Source: Branchiibius cervicis | GTDB taxonomy: Bacteria; Actinomycetota; Actinomycetes; Actinomycetales; Dermatophilaceae | Assembly: GCF_042661605.1 (NCBI RefSeq) | Contig: NZ_JBHSWJ010000002.1 | Span: 372,001-436,000 of the forward strand | Direction of reading: 5' to 3' | Length of the DNA: 64,000 nt | Shown: piece after piece, positions 24,651-33,913 of the stretch | How positions within the stretch are numbered: position 1 is the stretch's first letter | Layout: each line of letters starts with the position of its first letter | Notes under the pieces: model-generated | What the model was told of the DNA's origin: nothing | The model's database searches: none | The model's input: only the letters and a program-made list of their open reading frames with translations | Made by a program: the position numbers and the translations under genes

Positions 24651-26062
24651 GCTATCTGGTCCTGGGCCTGTCCCACCGCACCGCCAGCCTCGACCTGCTC
24701 GAGCAGGTCAGCCTCGATGCGGGCGGGGTCAGCGGTTTGCTGGACCGCCTCGGCGGTGCCGAGCACCTGCGCGAGGCGATGGTGCTGTCCACGTGCAACC
24801 GCATCGAGGTCTACGCCGACGTCGACACCTTCCACGGCGCCGTGACGTTGATCGGCGACGCGCTCGCCGAGCAGTCCGGGGTGCCGGTGGGCCAACTGCG
24901 CGATCACCTCTACGTCCACTTCGAGGATCGTGCCGTCGCGCACACCCTCAGTGTCGCCGCCGGCCTGGATTCGGTCGCGGTCGGTGAGAGCCAGATCCTG
25001 GGCCAGCTGCGCGACGCGCTGCGCAGCGGCATGCAGAGCGCCCAGACCGGCCCGGCCCTGGCGGCGCTGGTCCAGCGTGCGCTGCGGGTCGGCAAGCGGG
25101 TTCACTCCGAGACCGAAATCGACTCTGTCAGTAGGTCACTCATCGAGCGAGCCCTCGAGGAGACGCAGCTGCGGCTCGGCGACCTGGCCGGGTTGCGCGG
25201 CGTCGTCGTCGGTGCGGGAGCCATGAGCGGCCTGGCCGCCCACACCCTGGCCCGTGCCGGCCTCGAGGTCAGCATCGTCAACCGCACCCTCGAGCGGGGC
25301 GAGCGCCTGGCGATGGCCACCGGCGGCACCGCCTACGGCTGGGATGACCTGCCCCTGGCCATGTCCGCAGCGGACGTGATCGTGTCCTGCACCGGCGCGG
25401 TCGGGCACGTGATCTCCGAGGCCGACGTACGTCGGGTGCAGGCCGATCGCCAACCGCGCGTCTGGATCGACCTGGCCCTACCGCGCGACATCGACCCGAG
25501 AGCCGCCGAGATCACCACCCTGCTGTCGCTGGACGAATTGTCCGGCCTCGCGCTCAGCTCCCACGCGGAGAAGGAGCAGTTGCGCGTCGTCCGGGATCTG
25601 GTGACCGCCGAGACGGCTGAATTCCTCACGGCCCGCAGGGCAGCCGCGGTTGGCCCTACGGTCGCGGCCCTGCGTGAACGCGCCGAAGCGGTCATCGACG
25701 CCGAGATGACCCGGCTGCGTCAACGCACCGATCTGGGTGACCACGACGATGCGGCCGTCCGGCAGACCTTGCACCGTGTGGTGGAGAAGATCCTGCACAC
25801 CCCGACGGTGCGGATGAAGGAGTTGGCGGCCGACGAGTCCGGTCAGGACTACACGGCCCTGCTGCGCGCCCTGTTCGACCTGGATCCGCACGAGACCCGG
25901 GTGAGCGCGTTGCCGCCCCCGGAGTGGTGGAGGGATCCTGATGAACCTTCGTCTGGGCACCCGCCGCTCCACCCTGGCCACCACCCAGTCCGGGCTGGTC
26001 GCCGATGCGCTGCGCGACCTCGGTCACGAGGTGACGTTGGTCGAGGTCGTCACCGAGGGTGA
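24647..26062 (+). CDS. hemA: HemA, glutamyl-tRNA reductase (3' end extended by a probable one-base loss)
   Basis: Reduces glutamyl-tRNA to glutamate-1-semialdehyde, entry of the C5 heme route. Catalytic Cys in LSTCNRIEVYAD, GLDSVAVGESQILGQLRDA, NADPH site VVVGAGAMSGLAAH, and the C-terminal dimer helix with HRVVEKILHTPTVRMKELA. As read, the frame runs to 26062, 122 bases into hemC. One extra G at 25932-25934 would end it at PPEWWRGS with TGA 25939-25941 overlapping the hemC ATG, which fits every other junction in this operon; the true end is probably 25941 (about 431 residues). Confidence 0.9.
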   Translation: MSYLVLGLSHRTASLDLLEQVSLDAGGVSGLLDRLGGAEHLREAMVLSTCNRIEVYADVDTFHGAVTLIGDALAEQSGVPVGQLRDHLYVHFEDRAVAHTLSVAAGLDSVAVGESQILGQLRDALRSGMQSAQTGPALAALVQRALRVGKRVHSETEIDSVSRSLIERALEETQLRLGDLAGLRGVVVGAGAMSGLAAHTLARAGLEVSIVNRTLERGERLAMATGGTAYGWDDLPLAMSAADVIVSCTGAVGHVISEADVRRVQADRQPRVWIDLALPRDIDPRAAEITTLLSLDELSGLALSSHAEKEQLRVVRDLVTAETAEFLTARRAAAVGPTVAALRERAEAVIDAEMTRLRQRTDLGDHDDAAVRQTLHRVVEKILHTPTVRMKELAADESGQDYTALLRALFDLDPHETRVSALPPPEWWRDPDEPSSGHPPLHPGHHPVRAGRRCAARPRSRGDVGRGRHRG

Positions 26063-26951
26063 CGTCACGACGGCTGCGCTGACCGAGCTCGGTGGCACCG
26101 GGGTCTTCGCCGGCGCTCTGCGAAAAGCGTTGCTGGACGGGCAGATCGACCTGGCCGTGCACTCGCTGAAGGATCTTCCGGTCGCAGCCGCCGACGGCTT
26201 GACGATTGCCGCGATCCCCGCCCGGGCCGACGCCCGCGACGCCCTGATCGCGCGCGATGGCCTGACGCTCGGGCAGTTGCCGGTCGGTGCCCGGATCGGC
26301 ACCGGCTCACCGCGCCGCGTCGCGCAGCTCGCCGCCCTCGGCCTCGGGGTCGAAACCGTCGGTATCCGGGGCAACGTCGACACCCGCATCGGCAAGGTCA
26401 CCAGCGGCGAGCTCGACGCCGTCGTGCTCGCCCGGGCCGGTCTGCAACGGCTGGGCCGCACCGACGAGATCACCGAGTCGATCGACCCGCTGCAGATGCT
26501 GCCGGCCCCCGGCCAGGGAGCGCTCGCAATCGAGGTCCGCTCGGACGACGAGGGCGTTCTGGCCGCTGTCGCGGTCCTCGACGATCCCGACACCCGCGCT
26601 GCCGTGAGCGCCGAACGCGCCCTGCTGGCGACCCTCGAAGCCGGCTGCGCCGCACCGGTCGGAGCATTGGCCGAGGTCGTCGAAGAAGTCGACGGGTCGC
26701 TTCTGCTGTCGCTGCGTGCCTTCGTGGGCAGTGAGGACGGCACCTTCGAGCTACGCCGTTCCGCGACCGGTCCGATCGGCGATCCGGTCGCCGTGGGTCA
26801 GGAACTCGCCGCCACTTTGCTCGAGGACGGCGCGGCCGATGCCATGTCTGCGCCGGGCAGTCGTCCACCAGCCGGGCCGTCGGACCCGAAATCCGGCGGC
26901 GCCCCGAACCCCCAACTCGTCCCATCTGATTCAGTGGAGCAACGATCGTGA
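25941..26951 (+). CDS. hemC: HemC, hydroxymethylbilane synthase
   Basis: Polymerises four porphobilinogens. 336 residues with RLGTRRSTLATTQSGLVADA, AVHSLKDLPV, GTGSPRRVAQLAAL, IRGNVDTRIGK and LPAPGQGALAIE; the dipyrromethane-binding Cys is in LEAGCAAPVGA. The last 40 residues are Pro/Ser rich and extend beyond the fold. ATG 25941 abuts hemA and its stop overlaps hemD. Confidence 0.96.
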   Translation: MNLRLGTRRSTLATTQSGLVADALRDLGHEVTLVEVVTEGDVTTAALTELGGTGVFAGALRKALLDGQIDLAVHSLKDLPVAAADGLTIAAIPARADARDALIARDGLTLGQLPVGARIGTGSPRRVAQLAALGLGVETVGIRGNVDTRIGKVTSGELDAVVLARAGLQRLGRTDEITESIDPLQMLPAPGQGALAIEVRSDDEGVLAAVAVLDDPDTRAAVSAERALLATLEAGCAAPVGALAEVVEEVDGSLLLSLRAFVGSEDGTFELRRSATGPIGDPVAVGQELAATLLEDGAADAMSAPGSRPPAGPSDPKSGGAPNPQLVPSDSVEQRS

Positions 26952-28545
26952 AGAGCACCCCCGCCACCGTGGCCTTCGTCGGATCCGGACCCGGCGATCC
27001 GGGCCTGATCACCATGCGTGCAGCGCACCTGCTGCGCTCGGCCGACGTCGTCGTCATCGACCAGGTCGCTCGCGAAGGATTCCTGGAACAGTTCGTCGAC
27101 ACCGAGGTCGAGATCATCGACGCCGGGCACGGCGAGGCCGGTCAGCAACTGACCCACGCGTCCCGCGCAAAGCTGGTCGTCAAGGCCGCCAAGGCGGCAC
27201 AGCGCCTCGTGGTGCGGTTGATGGACGGCGACCCGGCCACCTTCAACGGCTTGGCCGAGGAAGCGCGTGCGTGCGCCAAAGCCGGCATCCCGTTCGAGAT
27301 CGTCCCCGGGGTCAGCTCGGTGAGCGCGGTCCCGGCCTACGCCGGAATCCCCTGACCGACAACACGTCCCGCGGTTTGCACGTGATCTCAGCGGCCGATA
27401 CCAAGGTTGACTGGAGCGCGTCTGTCGCAGACGACATCACGGTCGTCGTCCTGGGTTCACCGCAGCGTCTCGCGACCGGCCTGGCCGCGTTGCTCGCCGC
27501 CGGGCGTGACCCCCAGACGCCGGTTGCGTTGACCCAGCGCGGTACGACGATCGAGCAGAAGACGCGGACCCTCACCCTGGGTGAGGTGACGGCTGCGCTG
27601 GCGAGCGAGCCGCTCGACGTACCTGCGATCGCCGTCGTCGGTCGCGCGGTCGCCTCCCGGGAGCAGTTGTCCTGGTGGGAGTCCAAGCCGCTGTTCGGCT
27701 GGAAGGTTCTCGTGCCGCGCACCAAGGATCAGGCCGGCTCCATGACCGACCGGTTGATGGAGTACGGCGCGGCCAGCGACATCGTGCCGACGATCAGCGT
27801 CGAGCCCCCGCGGACCCCGCAGCAGATGGAGCGCGCCATCAAGGGTGTCGTCACCGGTCGTTACGAATGGATCGGCTTCACCTCGGCCAATGCGGTGCGG
27901 GCGGTCAAGGAGAAGTTCACCGAGTTCGGCCTGGACGCAAGGGCGTTCGCCGGTCTGAAGATCGCTGCGGTCGGCGGTGTGACGGCGGATGCGCTGCGCG
28001 AGTGGGGCCTGCAACCCGACCTGGTGCCCTCCGGTGAGCAGTCCGCCCGCGGCCTGCTGGAGGAGTGGCCCGACTACGACGAGCTGCTCGACCCGATCAA
28101 CCGGGTCTTCCTGCCGCGCGCCGACATCGCCACCGACACCCTGGTCGCCGGTTTGCAGGAGATCGGCTGGGAGGTCGACGACGTCACCGCCTACCGCACG
28201 GTGCGCGCTGCGCCGCCGGCGCCGGAGGTCCGCGAGGCGATCAAGAGCGGCAAGTTCGACGCGGTGTGCTTCACCTCTTCCTCGACCGTGCGCAACCTGG
28301 TGGGCATCGCCGGCAAGCCGCACGCTTCCACGGTGGTCGCGTGTATCGGTCCGGCGACGGCCAAGACCGCAGAAGAGCACGGCCTGCGCGTCGACGTCCT
28401 GGCCTCGGAGGCTTCAGCGACCGCCCTGGTCGATGCACTGGCCGACTACGGTCGCGGCCTGGCCCTGGCCGCGCAAGAAGCCGGTGAGGCAGTGCGTCGC
28501 CCGAGCCAGAAGCGCGCCACCGGCCGCCGGAAGGTCAAGGCGTGA
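26948..28545 (+). CDS. hemD: Uroporphyrinogen III synthase fused to a SUMT-like methylase domain (frame broken by one base)
   Basis: The C-terminal half (about 270-500) is HemD, which closes hydroxymethylbilane: VLVPRTKDQAGSMTDRL, WIGFTSANAVRAVKEKF, CFTSSSTVRNLVGIAG, CIGPATAKTAEEHGL. The N-terminal half is CobA/SUMT-like (FVGSGPGDPGLITMRAAHLL, MDGDPATFNGL, IVPGVSSVSAVPAYAGIPL) but with altered catalytic loops. The frame breaks at 27349-27352: CCCC should be CCCCC, the same context as in gntK. Restored length 532 residues. GTG 26948 overlaps hemC and its stop overlaps hemB. Confidence 0.9.
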
Positions 28546-29515
28546 GCTTCGAGATGATCCACCGCCCGCGGCGGCTGCGGCAGAACGCGGCCGTCCGCCG
28601 GTTGGTGGCCCAGACGCGGCTGCACCCTGCGGACCTGGTGCTGCCGTTGTTCGTCAAGGAAGGTGCCGCCGGACCGGTCGAGCTCGGTTCGATGCCCGGC
28701 GTCGTGCAGCACAGCCTGGACTCGTTGGTGGTCGCGGCCAAGGAAGCGGTAGCGGCTGGGGTCGGGGCAGTGATGCTGTTCGGCGTCCCGACGAAGCGCG
28801 ACGCGACCGGTTCCGGGGCCACTGATCCGGACGGCATTCTCAACGTCGGCCTGCGCGCGCTGCGCGATGCTCTCGGCGACGAAACGGTCATCATGGCCGA
28901 TCTGTGCCTGGACGAGTTCACCTCTCACGGTCATTGCGGTGTGCTGACCCCCGATGGCCGGGTCGACAACGACGCGACACTCGAGCGGTACGCCGAAATG
29001 GCCGTGGTCCAGGCCGATTCGGGTGCACACGTGGTGGGTCTGTCCGGAATGATGGACGGCCAGGTGGCCTACTGCCGGGGTGCGTTGGACGCCGCCGGGC
29101 ACACCGACACGCTGATCCTTGCGTACGCCGCGAAGTACGCCTCGGCGGCGTACGGGCCGTTCAGGAAGCGGTGGAATCGACGCTGGAAGGCGACCGGTCG
29201 ACGTACCAGCAGGACCCCGCCAACGGGATCGAGGCGCTGCGTGAGGTGCGCCTGGATCTGGCCGAAGGCGCCGACATCGTCATGGTCAAGCCGGCGCTGC
29301 CCTACCTGGACGTGCTCTCCGAGGTCGCGGCGGAGTCCGACGTGCCGGTGGCCGCCTACCAGGTCAGCGGTGAGTTGGCGATGATCGAAGCGGCCGGCGA
29401 GCGCGGCTGGATCGATCGCGACCGGATGGTGCGCGAGTCACTGATCTCGATCAAGCGGGCCGGTGCGCAGATCATCCTGACCTACTACGCGACCGAGGTC
29501 GCCCGCTCGTTGTAG
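28542..29515 (+). CDS. hemB: HemB, porphobilinogen synthase (frame broken by one base)
   Basis: Condenses two 5-aminolevulinates. RPRRLRQNAAVRRLV, the metal loop ADLCLDEFTSHGHCGVL, ILAYAAKYASAAYGPFR with one active-site Lys and VMVKPALPYLD with the Schiff-base Lys are all present. The frame slips at 29165-29166, where CAGGAAGC should have three G; restored, it reads YGPFREAVESTLEGDRSTYQ and totals 324 residues. An organism lacking HemB would not make heme, which supports a sequence error. Last gene of the rex-hemACDB operon. Confidence 0.93.
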
Positions 29516-29579
29516 ACGGCCGTTGTCGGCCAGTTCGCGATGAGGGCCTGCGTGCCCGCCGCCGGCTGAGTCCTGCAGA

Positions 29580-30095
29580 TCAGGCCGCCGGGCCTTTGGT
29601 GCGGACGTCGGCGACCGCGGCCATCGCCTCGCGCAACTCGCGCAGCCAGTCGTCCTCGTGCTGGGCGACCAGTCGCACACACCAGCCCAGGGCATCGGAG
29701 CGGCTACGGGCCACCCCGGCGTCGACCAGCGTGTCGAGGACCTGCCGCTCCGGTTGCCGCAGCCGGGTCATGGTCGGGGCGGCGACATGGGTGAAGAGCT
29801 GCTCGTGTTCACCGATCCGGACACCCCAGCTCACGGTGCGCTCGTAGCGGTGCTGGGCCTCGCGGGCGATCGTCATCCGCTGCCCCCGGGTGTCTTCGCG
29901 GAACGCACTCGCGCGACCCGCTCGGGCTTCGGCGGTCTCGGCCTCGCTGGCGCCCGGCTCCACATCGGACAGGTTCAGCAGCACCACGATCTCGTCGCGG
30001 TCGACGCGAACCTCCGCGGGCGAGTTCTGCCAATCCTGCGGAAGGCGGCCGGAGAACCAGCCGCGGACCCGCTCTTCCTGCTCCTCGGTAATCAT
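29580..30095 (-). CDS. Hypothetical protein with ribbon-helix-helix-like C-terminus
   Basis: 171 residues from ATG 30095. Begins ITEEQEERVRGWFSGRLP, then a beta strand EVRVDRDEIVVLLNL, a charged linker, and a helical end with LVDAGVARSRSDALGWCVRL that looks like a ribbon-helix-helix or Arc-like helix pair. No named family. Plausibly a regulator, by inference only. TACGAT lies 14 bases before the start. Convergent with hemB, 64 bases apart. Confidence 0.6.
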   Translation of the reverse strand: MITEEQEERVRGWFSGRLPQDWQNSPAEVRVDRDEIVVLLNLSDVEPGASEAETAEARAGRASAFREDTRGQRMTIAREAQHRYERTVSWGVRIGEHEQLFTHVAAPTMTRLRQPERQVLDTLVDAGVARSRSDALGWCVRLVAQHEDDWLRELREAMAAVADVRTKGPAA

Positions 30096-30196
30096 GATTA
30101 CACAATTACATCGTAACGCGAGTTTCGCAATGGCCGGGCTTGCCCCGGGTCGGGCCGGCACCGGGGGAAACGACGGATCGTCGGATACGAAACCAG

Positions 30197-30226
30197 AACG
30201 GCCCCTCCCAAGAGGGAGGGGCCGTT
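30197..30226 (-). terminator. Terminator of yceI
   Basis: Perfect 13-bp inverted repeat (30197-30209 with 30214-30226), four-base loop, followed on the minus strand by CTGGTTT. It begins 17 bases beyond the yceI stop. Confidence 0.85.
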
Positions 30227-30243
30227 GCGCTGAAAGAGGCGGA

Positions 30244-30774
30244 TCAGGCCTTGACTAGCTGGATGTCCAGGGTGATCTTGACCTTGTCGCTGACCAGCAC
30301 GCCGCCGCCCTCGACGGCAACGTTCCAGGTCAGGCCGAAGTCCTTGCGGTTGACCTCGGTGGTCGCCTCGAAGCCTGCGCGGGTGCCGCCCCACGGGTCG
30401 GGGGAGACGCCGTCGAAGGACAGGTCGAAGGTGACCGGCTTGGTGACGCCCTTGATCGTGAGGTCGCCCTCGAGGGTGTCGGCGGTGACCTTGGTGGAGG
30501 TGAAGGTCATCGTGGGGTTGTTCTCGACGTCGAAGAAGTCGGCGGACTTGAGGTGGTTGTCGCGGTCCGCGGAGCCGGTCTCGATGGAGCCGAGCTGGAC
30601 GGTGGCGGACACCTTGGAGTCCTCGAGCTGATCGCCCACGGTCACGTCGGAGGTGAATTCCTTGAACTCGCCGCGGACCTTGCTCACCATCAGGTGGCGG
30701 GCGACGAAGCTGATGCTGCTGTGGCTGGGGTCGACGTTCCAGACGCCGGGGGTCAGGTCCTTCAGGGTGGTCAT
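30244..30774 (-). CDS. YceI-family lipocalin-like protein
   Basis: 176 residues, beta-barrel that binds polyisoprenoids or amphiphiles. WNVDPSHSSISFVARHLMVS, FKEFTSDVTV, DNHLKSADFFDVENNPTMTF, LTIKGVTKPVTFD and NRKDFGLTWN are family landmarks. No signal peptide, so cytoplasmic, as for most actinobacterial members. Start ATG 30774 with a leader of about 36 bases. Divergent from marR and sharing its palindromic control region. Confidence 0.9.
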   Translation of the reverse strand: MTTLKDLTPGVWNVDPSHSSISFVARHLMVSKVRGEFKEFTSDVTVGDQLEDSKVSATVQLGSIETGSADRDNHLKSADFFDVENNPTMTFTSTKVTADTLEGDLTIKGVTKPVTFDLSFDGVSPDPWGGTRAGFEATTEVNRKDFGLTWNVAVEGGGVLVSDKVKITLDIQLVKA

Positions 30775-30816
30775 GAGTGCCGCCTTTTCGTTGGGGTTTG
30801 GTGCGGGTACCCCGTC

Positions 30817-30846
30817 AGTCTATGGGACAACTGGTTGAAATATCAA
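30817..30846 (-). promoter_or_regulatory. yceI promoter
   Basis: On the minus strand TTGATA (30846-30841), 18 bases, TAGACT (30822-30817): close to the sigma-70 consensus. Confidence 0.65.
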
Positions 30847-30851
30847 CTAGT
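30830..30851. promoter_or_regulatory. Palindromic operator between yceI and marR
   Basis: A 22-bp imperfect inverted repeat centred on AAATAT, arms ACTGGTTGA and TCAACTAGT. It covers the yceI -35 and ends 2 bases before the marR -10, so one MarR dimer could shut both promoters. Confidence 0.6.
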
Positions 30852-30853
30852 GC

Positions 30854-30859
30854 TAGAAT
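30854..30859 (+). promoter_or_regulatory. -10 box of leaderless marR mRNA
   Basis: TAGAAT, 6 bases before ATG 30866. This favours ATG 30866 over GTG 30860. Confidence 0.6.
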
Positions 30860-30865
30860 GTGTTC

Positions 30866-31324
30866 ATGATCGAGACGCAGGTGCAGTGGTTGACCGACGC
30901 CGAGCAGGCCGCCTGGCGGGCGTATCTGCGCGGTAGCCGCAGCCTGGAGGTCGCCCTCGGCGATGACCTGGAGGACGTCGGATTCTCCCTCGCCGAGTAC
31001 GAGTTGCTCTCCATGCTCTCCGAAGCGCCCGGTCAGTCGATGCGGATGAGCGCCCTGGCCGACCTGATCGTCCAGTCGCGCAGCCGGGTCACCCACACCG
31101 CCGCCCGGCTCGAGCGCCGTGGGCTGGTCGAGCGCACCACCTGCGAAAGCGATGGCCGGGGCGTGCTCCTGGTGCTGACCGATGAGGGACGCTCGGCGGT
31201 CAGCCGGGCGGCGCAGGTGCACGTCGAAAGCGTGCGCCGCCACCTGGTGTCGCAGCTGACGCCGCAGCAGTTCGAGGCCCTGGGTGAGGCGATGCAGGCG
31301 ATCCGGGACGGTTTGCGAGACTGA
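30866..31324 (+). CDS. MarR-family transcriptional regulator
   Basis: 152 residues. Winged-helix core FSLAEYELLSMLSEAPGQSM, MSALADLIVQSRSRVTHTAAR, LERRGLVERT and the wing CESDGRGVLLVLTDEG, flanked by dimer helices. Probably represses itself and the divergent yceI through the palindrome at 30830-30851. hemL starts 8 bases after its stop, so it may also set expression of the downstream heme and cytochrome c genes. Ligand unknown; the single Cys in the wing could sense oxidation, a guess only. Confidence 0.9.
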   Translation: MIETQVQWLTDAEQAAWRAYLRGSRSLEVALGDDLEDVGFSLAEYELLSMLSEAPGQSMRMSALADLIVQSRSRVTHTAARLERRGLVERTTCESDGRGVLLVLTDEGRSAVSRAAQVHVESVRRHLVSQLTPQQFEALGEAMQAIRDGLRD

Positions 31325-31332
31325 GGGGCGTG

Positions 31333-32680
31333 ATGACCTCTGGCTCCGATGAACTGATGCAGCGTGCCCGCCGGGTGATCCCCGGCGGGGTCAACTCTCC
31401 GGTGCGCGCTTTCCGCGGCGTCGGGGGAGTCCGCGATTCATCGACTCGGCCAAGGGGGCCTACCTGCGCGACGTCGGCGGCAACGAGTACGTCGACCTCA
31501 TCTGCTCGTGGGGGCCGATGATCCTGGGTCACGCCGACCCCCGGGTCGAAGCCGCCGTCCGCGACGCGGCCGCCAAGGGTTTCTCTTTCGGGACGCCCAG
31601 TGAGAACGAGGTGGCGCTGGCCGAGGAGATCGTCGCCCGCGTCGAGCCCCTGGAGCAGGTCCGCCTGGTCTCCTCGGGCACCGAAGCCACCATGTCGGCG
31701 TTGCGGTTGGCACGCGGCTACACCGGCCGGTCGGCTGTCGTGAAGTTCGCCGGTTGCTACCACGGGCACGTCGATGCCCTGCTGGCCGCAGCCGGCAGCG
31801 GCGTCGCGACCTTCGCGCTACCCGACTCCGCGGGGGTCCCCGACAGCGCCGCCCACGAGACCATCGTGCTGCCGTACAACGACGTCGAGGCCGTCCGCGC
31901 CGCCTTCGAGCAGCACGGTGAGCGCATCGCAGCCGTGATCACCGAGGCCAGTCCCGGCAACATGGGTGTGGTCCCGCCGCTGCCCGGGTTCACCCAGGCG
32001 TTGCGTGACATCACCCGGCAGTACGGCGCCCTGCTGATCAGTGACGAGGTCATGACCGGCTTCCGCTGCTCGAAGGCCGGGTGGTTCGGACTGGAGGGCG
32101 TCGTACCCGACCTGTTCACCTTCGGCAAGGTGATGGGCGGCGGCTTCCCGGCCGCAGCGTTCGGCGGCCCCGCCGAGATCATGGAGCGCCTCGCCCCCGA
32201 CGGGCCCGTCTACCAGGCGGGCACCCTCTCAGGGAACCCGGTCGCCACCGCCGCGGGACTGGCGACGCTGCAGGGCTGCACCGACGAGGTCTACGCCCGC
32301 CTGGAGATCGCCAGCCGGGAGATCGCCGACGGTGTCTCCAGCGCCTTGTCCCTGGCCGGTGTACCGCACACCATCCAGTGGGCCGGTTCGATGTTCAGCG
32401 TGTTCTTCCGGGAGGACCCGGTGCGCAACTACGACGACGCCCGCGCGCAGGACACCGAGGCTTTCGGTCGGTTCTTCCACTCGTTGCTGGAGCAAGGGTG
32501 CACCTGCCGCCCAGCGCCTTCGAGGTGTGGTTCGTCAGCGCCGCACACGACGAAGCCGTCGTCGAGCGGATCCTGGCCGCGCTGCCCGATGCCGCACGGG
32601 CTGCCGCACACGGCGACCACGTCTCGCATGCCGTGACCGATTCGGGTGTCACAGATGCGGATGAGACACTGCCCGCGTGA
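31333..32680 (+). CDS. hemL: HemL, glutamate-1-semialdehyde 2,1-aminomutase (frame broken twice)
   Basis: PLP enzyme making 5-aminolevulinate. RARRVIPGGVNSPVRAFRGV, VSSGTEATMSALRLARG, FAGCYHGHVDALLA, ISDEVMTGFR and the PLP-Lys in FGKVMGGGFPAAAFGG. Two single-base losses: at 31423-31427 (GGGGG for six, restoring GGSPRFIDSAKGAYLRDVGG) and at 32496-32498 (GGG for four, restoring LLEQGVHLPPSAFEVWF). Restored length 449 residues. Its stop overlaps the phosphatase GTG. It is away from the rex-hem operon but next to cytochrome c genes, as in mycobacteria. Confidence 0.92.
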
Positions 32681-33317
32681 CCGAGCAGTACACCGTGGTG
32701 CATCTGGTGCGGCACGGCGAGGTCTACAACCCCGGCGGCGTGCTGTACGGCCGGATGCCCGGATTCCACCTCAGCGACCTGGGCCGGGCGATGGCCGTCC
32801 AGACCGGTGCCTGGTTGGCGCAGCGGGACGTGACTCATCTGGTGTCCTCGCCGCTGGAGCGTGGCCAGGAGACCATCGAACCCCTGGCCGAGTCCCTGCA
32901 CCTGCCGGTGACCATTGACGAGCGGGTCATCGAAGCCGGCAACGACTTCGAAGGGCTGACCGTCGGCAAGAAGCCGGCACAACTGCTGCGCCCGCGTTTC
33001 TGGCCCAAGCTGATCAACCCCACCAGACCGTCCTGGGGGAGCCCTACAGCGAGATCGCCGCCCGGATGCAGGCAGCCGTCCACGATGCCCGCGAGAGGGC
33101 ACTGGGGCACGAAGCCGTCGTCGTCAGCCACCAGTTGCCCGTCTGGATCGCCCGTGAGTCGTTCGAGGGCCGCCGGCTGTGGCACGACCCGCGGAAGCGC
33201 CAGTGCAGTCTGGCGTCGGTGACCTCGTTCACCTTCCGCGGCGACTTCCTGATCTCCGTCGGGTACGCCGAGCCGTCCGCCGATCTGCTGGCCGACTCCG
33301 AGGGAGCGGGCGCGTGA
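32677..33317 (+). CDS. Histidine phosphatase (phosphoglycerate-mutase-like) protein (frame broken by one base)
   Basis: 213 residues. Phospho-acceptor motif VHLVRHGEVYNPGGVLYGR, GxxL turn FHLSDLGRAMAVQ, VSSPLERGQETIEPLAE with the conserved Arg, and the late His in VVVSHQLPVWIAR. The frame slips at 33035-33039 (five G for six); restored, RPSWGEPYSEIAARMQAAV. It corresponds to Rv0525 beside hemL. Substrate unknown. Its stop overlaps the TlpA gene. Confidence 0.85.
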
Positions 33318-33913
33318 TCTCCCGCCGGGCGGCGATGGCCGCCGCGCTGCTCGCTGCGCTGCCGGTGGCGCTGGCCGGGTGCAGCAGTGACCCCAACTCC
33401 ATCTCGGCCCAGGCCAACAGGGGCGACGACAAGAACTACGTCTCCGGCGACGGCACGGTGACCACCGTGGCGCCCGGAGACCGCGGCAAGCCGGTGTCCT
33501 TCTCCGGCACCTTGCTCGACGGTCAGAAGTGGAGCAGTTCGCAGGCCGACGGCAAAGTGCTGGTCGTCAACGTGTGGGGTGCCTGGTGCGCGCCGTGCCA
33601 GAAGGAACTGCCCGAGTTGCAGAAGGTGTGGGCGGGCTGGCAGAAGGCGGGCGACCCGGTGCAGATGATCGGCATCAACCAGCGCGACTCGGTGACCAAC
33701 GCCCAGGCCACCCTGACCAGCAAGGGCGTCACCTATCCGTCCCTGGCCGACGACGGGGGCGCCGCACTGCTGAGCCTGCAGGACGCGGTGACGGCCTACC
33801 CCACGACGCTCGTCCTGGACACCCGGCACCGGATCGCCGCGCGCGTGAACGGCGCCACGACGTACCTGACCCTCACCGGCCTGGTCAGTGACGTGCTGAA
33901 GGAGAAATCCTGA
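33314..33913 (+). CDS. TlpA/ResA-like thioredoxin lipoprotein
   Basis: 199 residues. Lipoprotein signal: SRRAAMAAALLAALPVAL then lipobox LAGC (Cys about residue 23). The thioredoxin domain carries WGAWCAPCQKELPELQ, GINQRDS and the cis-Pro stretch AYPTTLVLD. Outside the membrane it would reduce the haem-binding cysteines of apocytochrome c, fed with electrons by CcdA. GTG 33314 overlaps the phosphatase stop; its stop overlaps ccdA. Confidence 0.9.
   Translation: MISRRAAMAAALLAALPVALAGCSSDPNSISAQANRGDDKNYVSGDGTVTTVAPGDRGKPVSFSGTLLDGQKWSSSQADGKVLVVNVWGAWCAPCQKELPELQKVWAGWQKAGDPVQMIGINQRDSVTNAQATLTSKGVTYPSLADDGGAALLSLQDAVTAYPTTLVLDTRHRIAARVNGATTYLTLTGLVSDVLKEKS

Noticed and set aside
24647..26062. 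A real 122-base overlap between hemA and hemC
   Set aside because: The extra 40 residues are the hemC DNA in another frame and match nothing in the HemA family; a lost G explains them.
4795..27353. Programmed frameshifting at the shared CCCCTGACC context in gntK and hemD
   Set aside because: No slippery heptamer or stimulatory structure, and a dozen other unrelated genes show the same type of break in other runs; a sequencing artefact is simpler.
29516..29535. GGCCG-TTGT-CGGCC after hemB as terminator
   Set aside because: Five-bp stem without a T-run; too weak to call.
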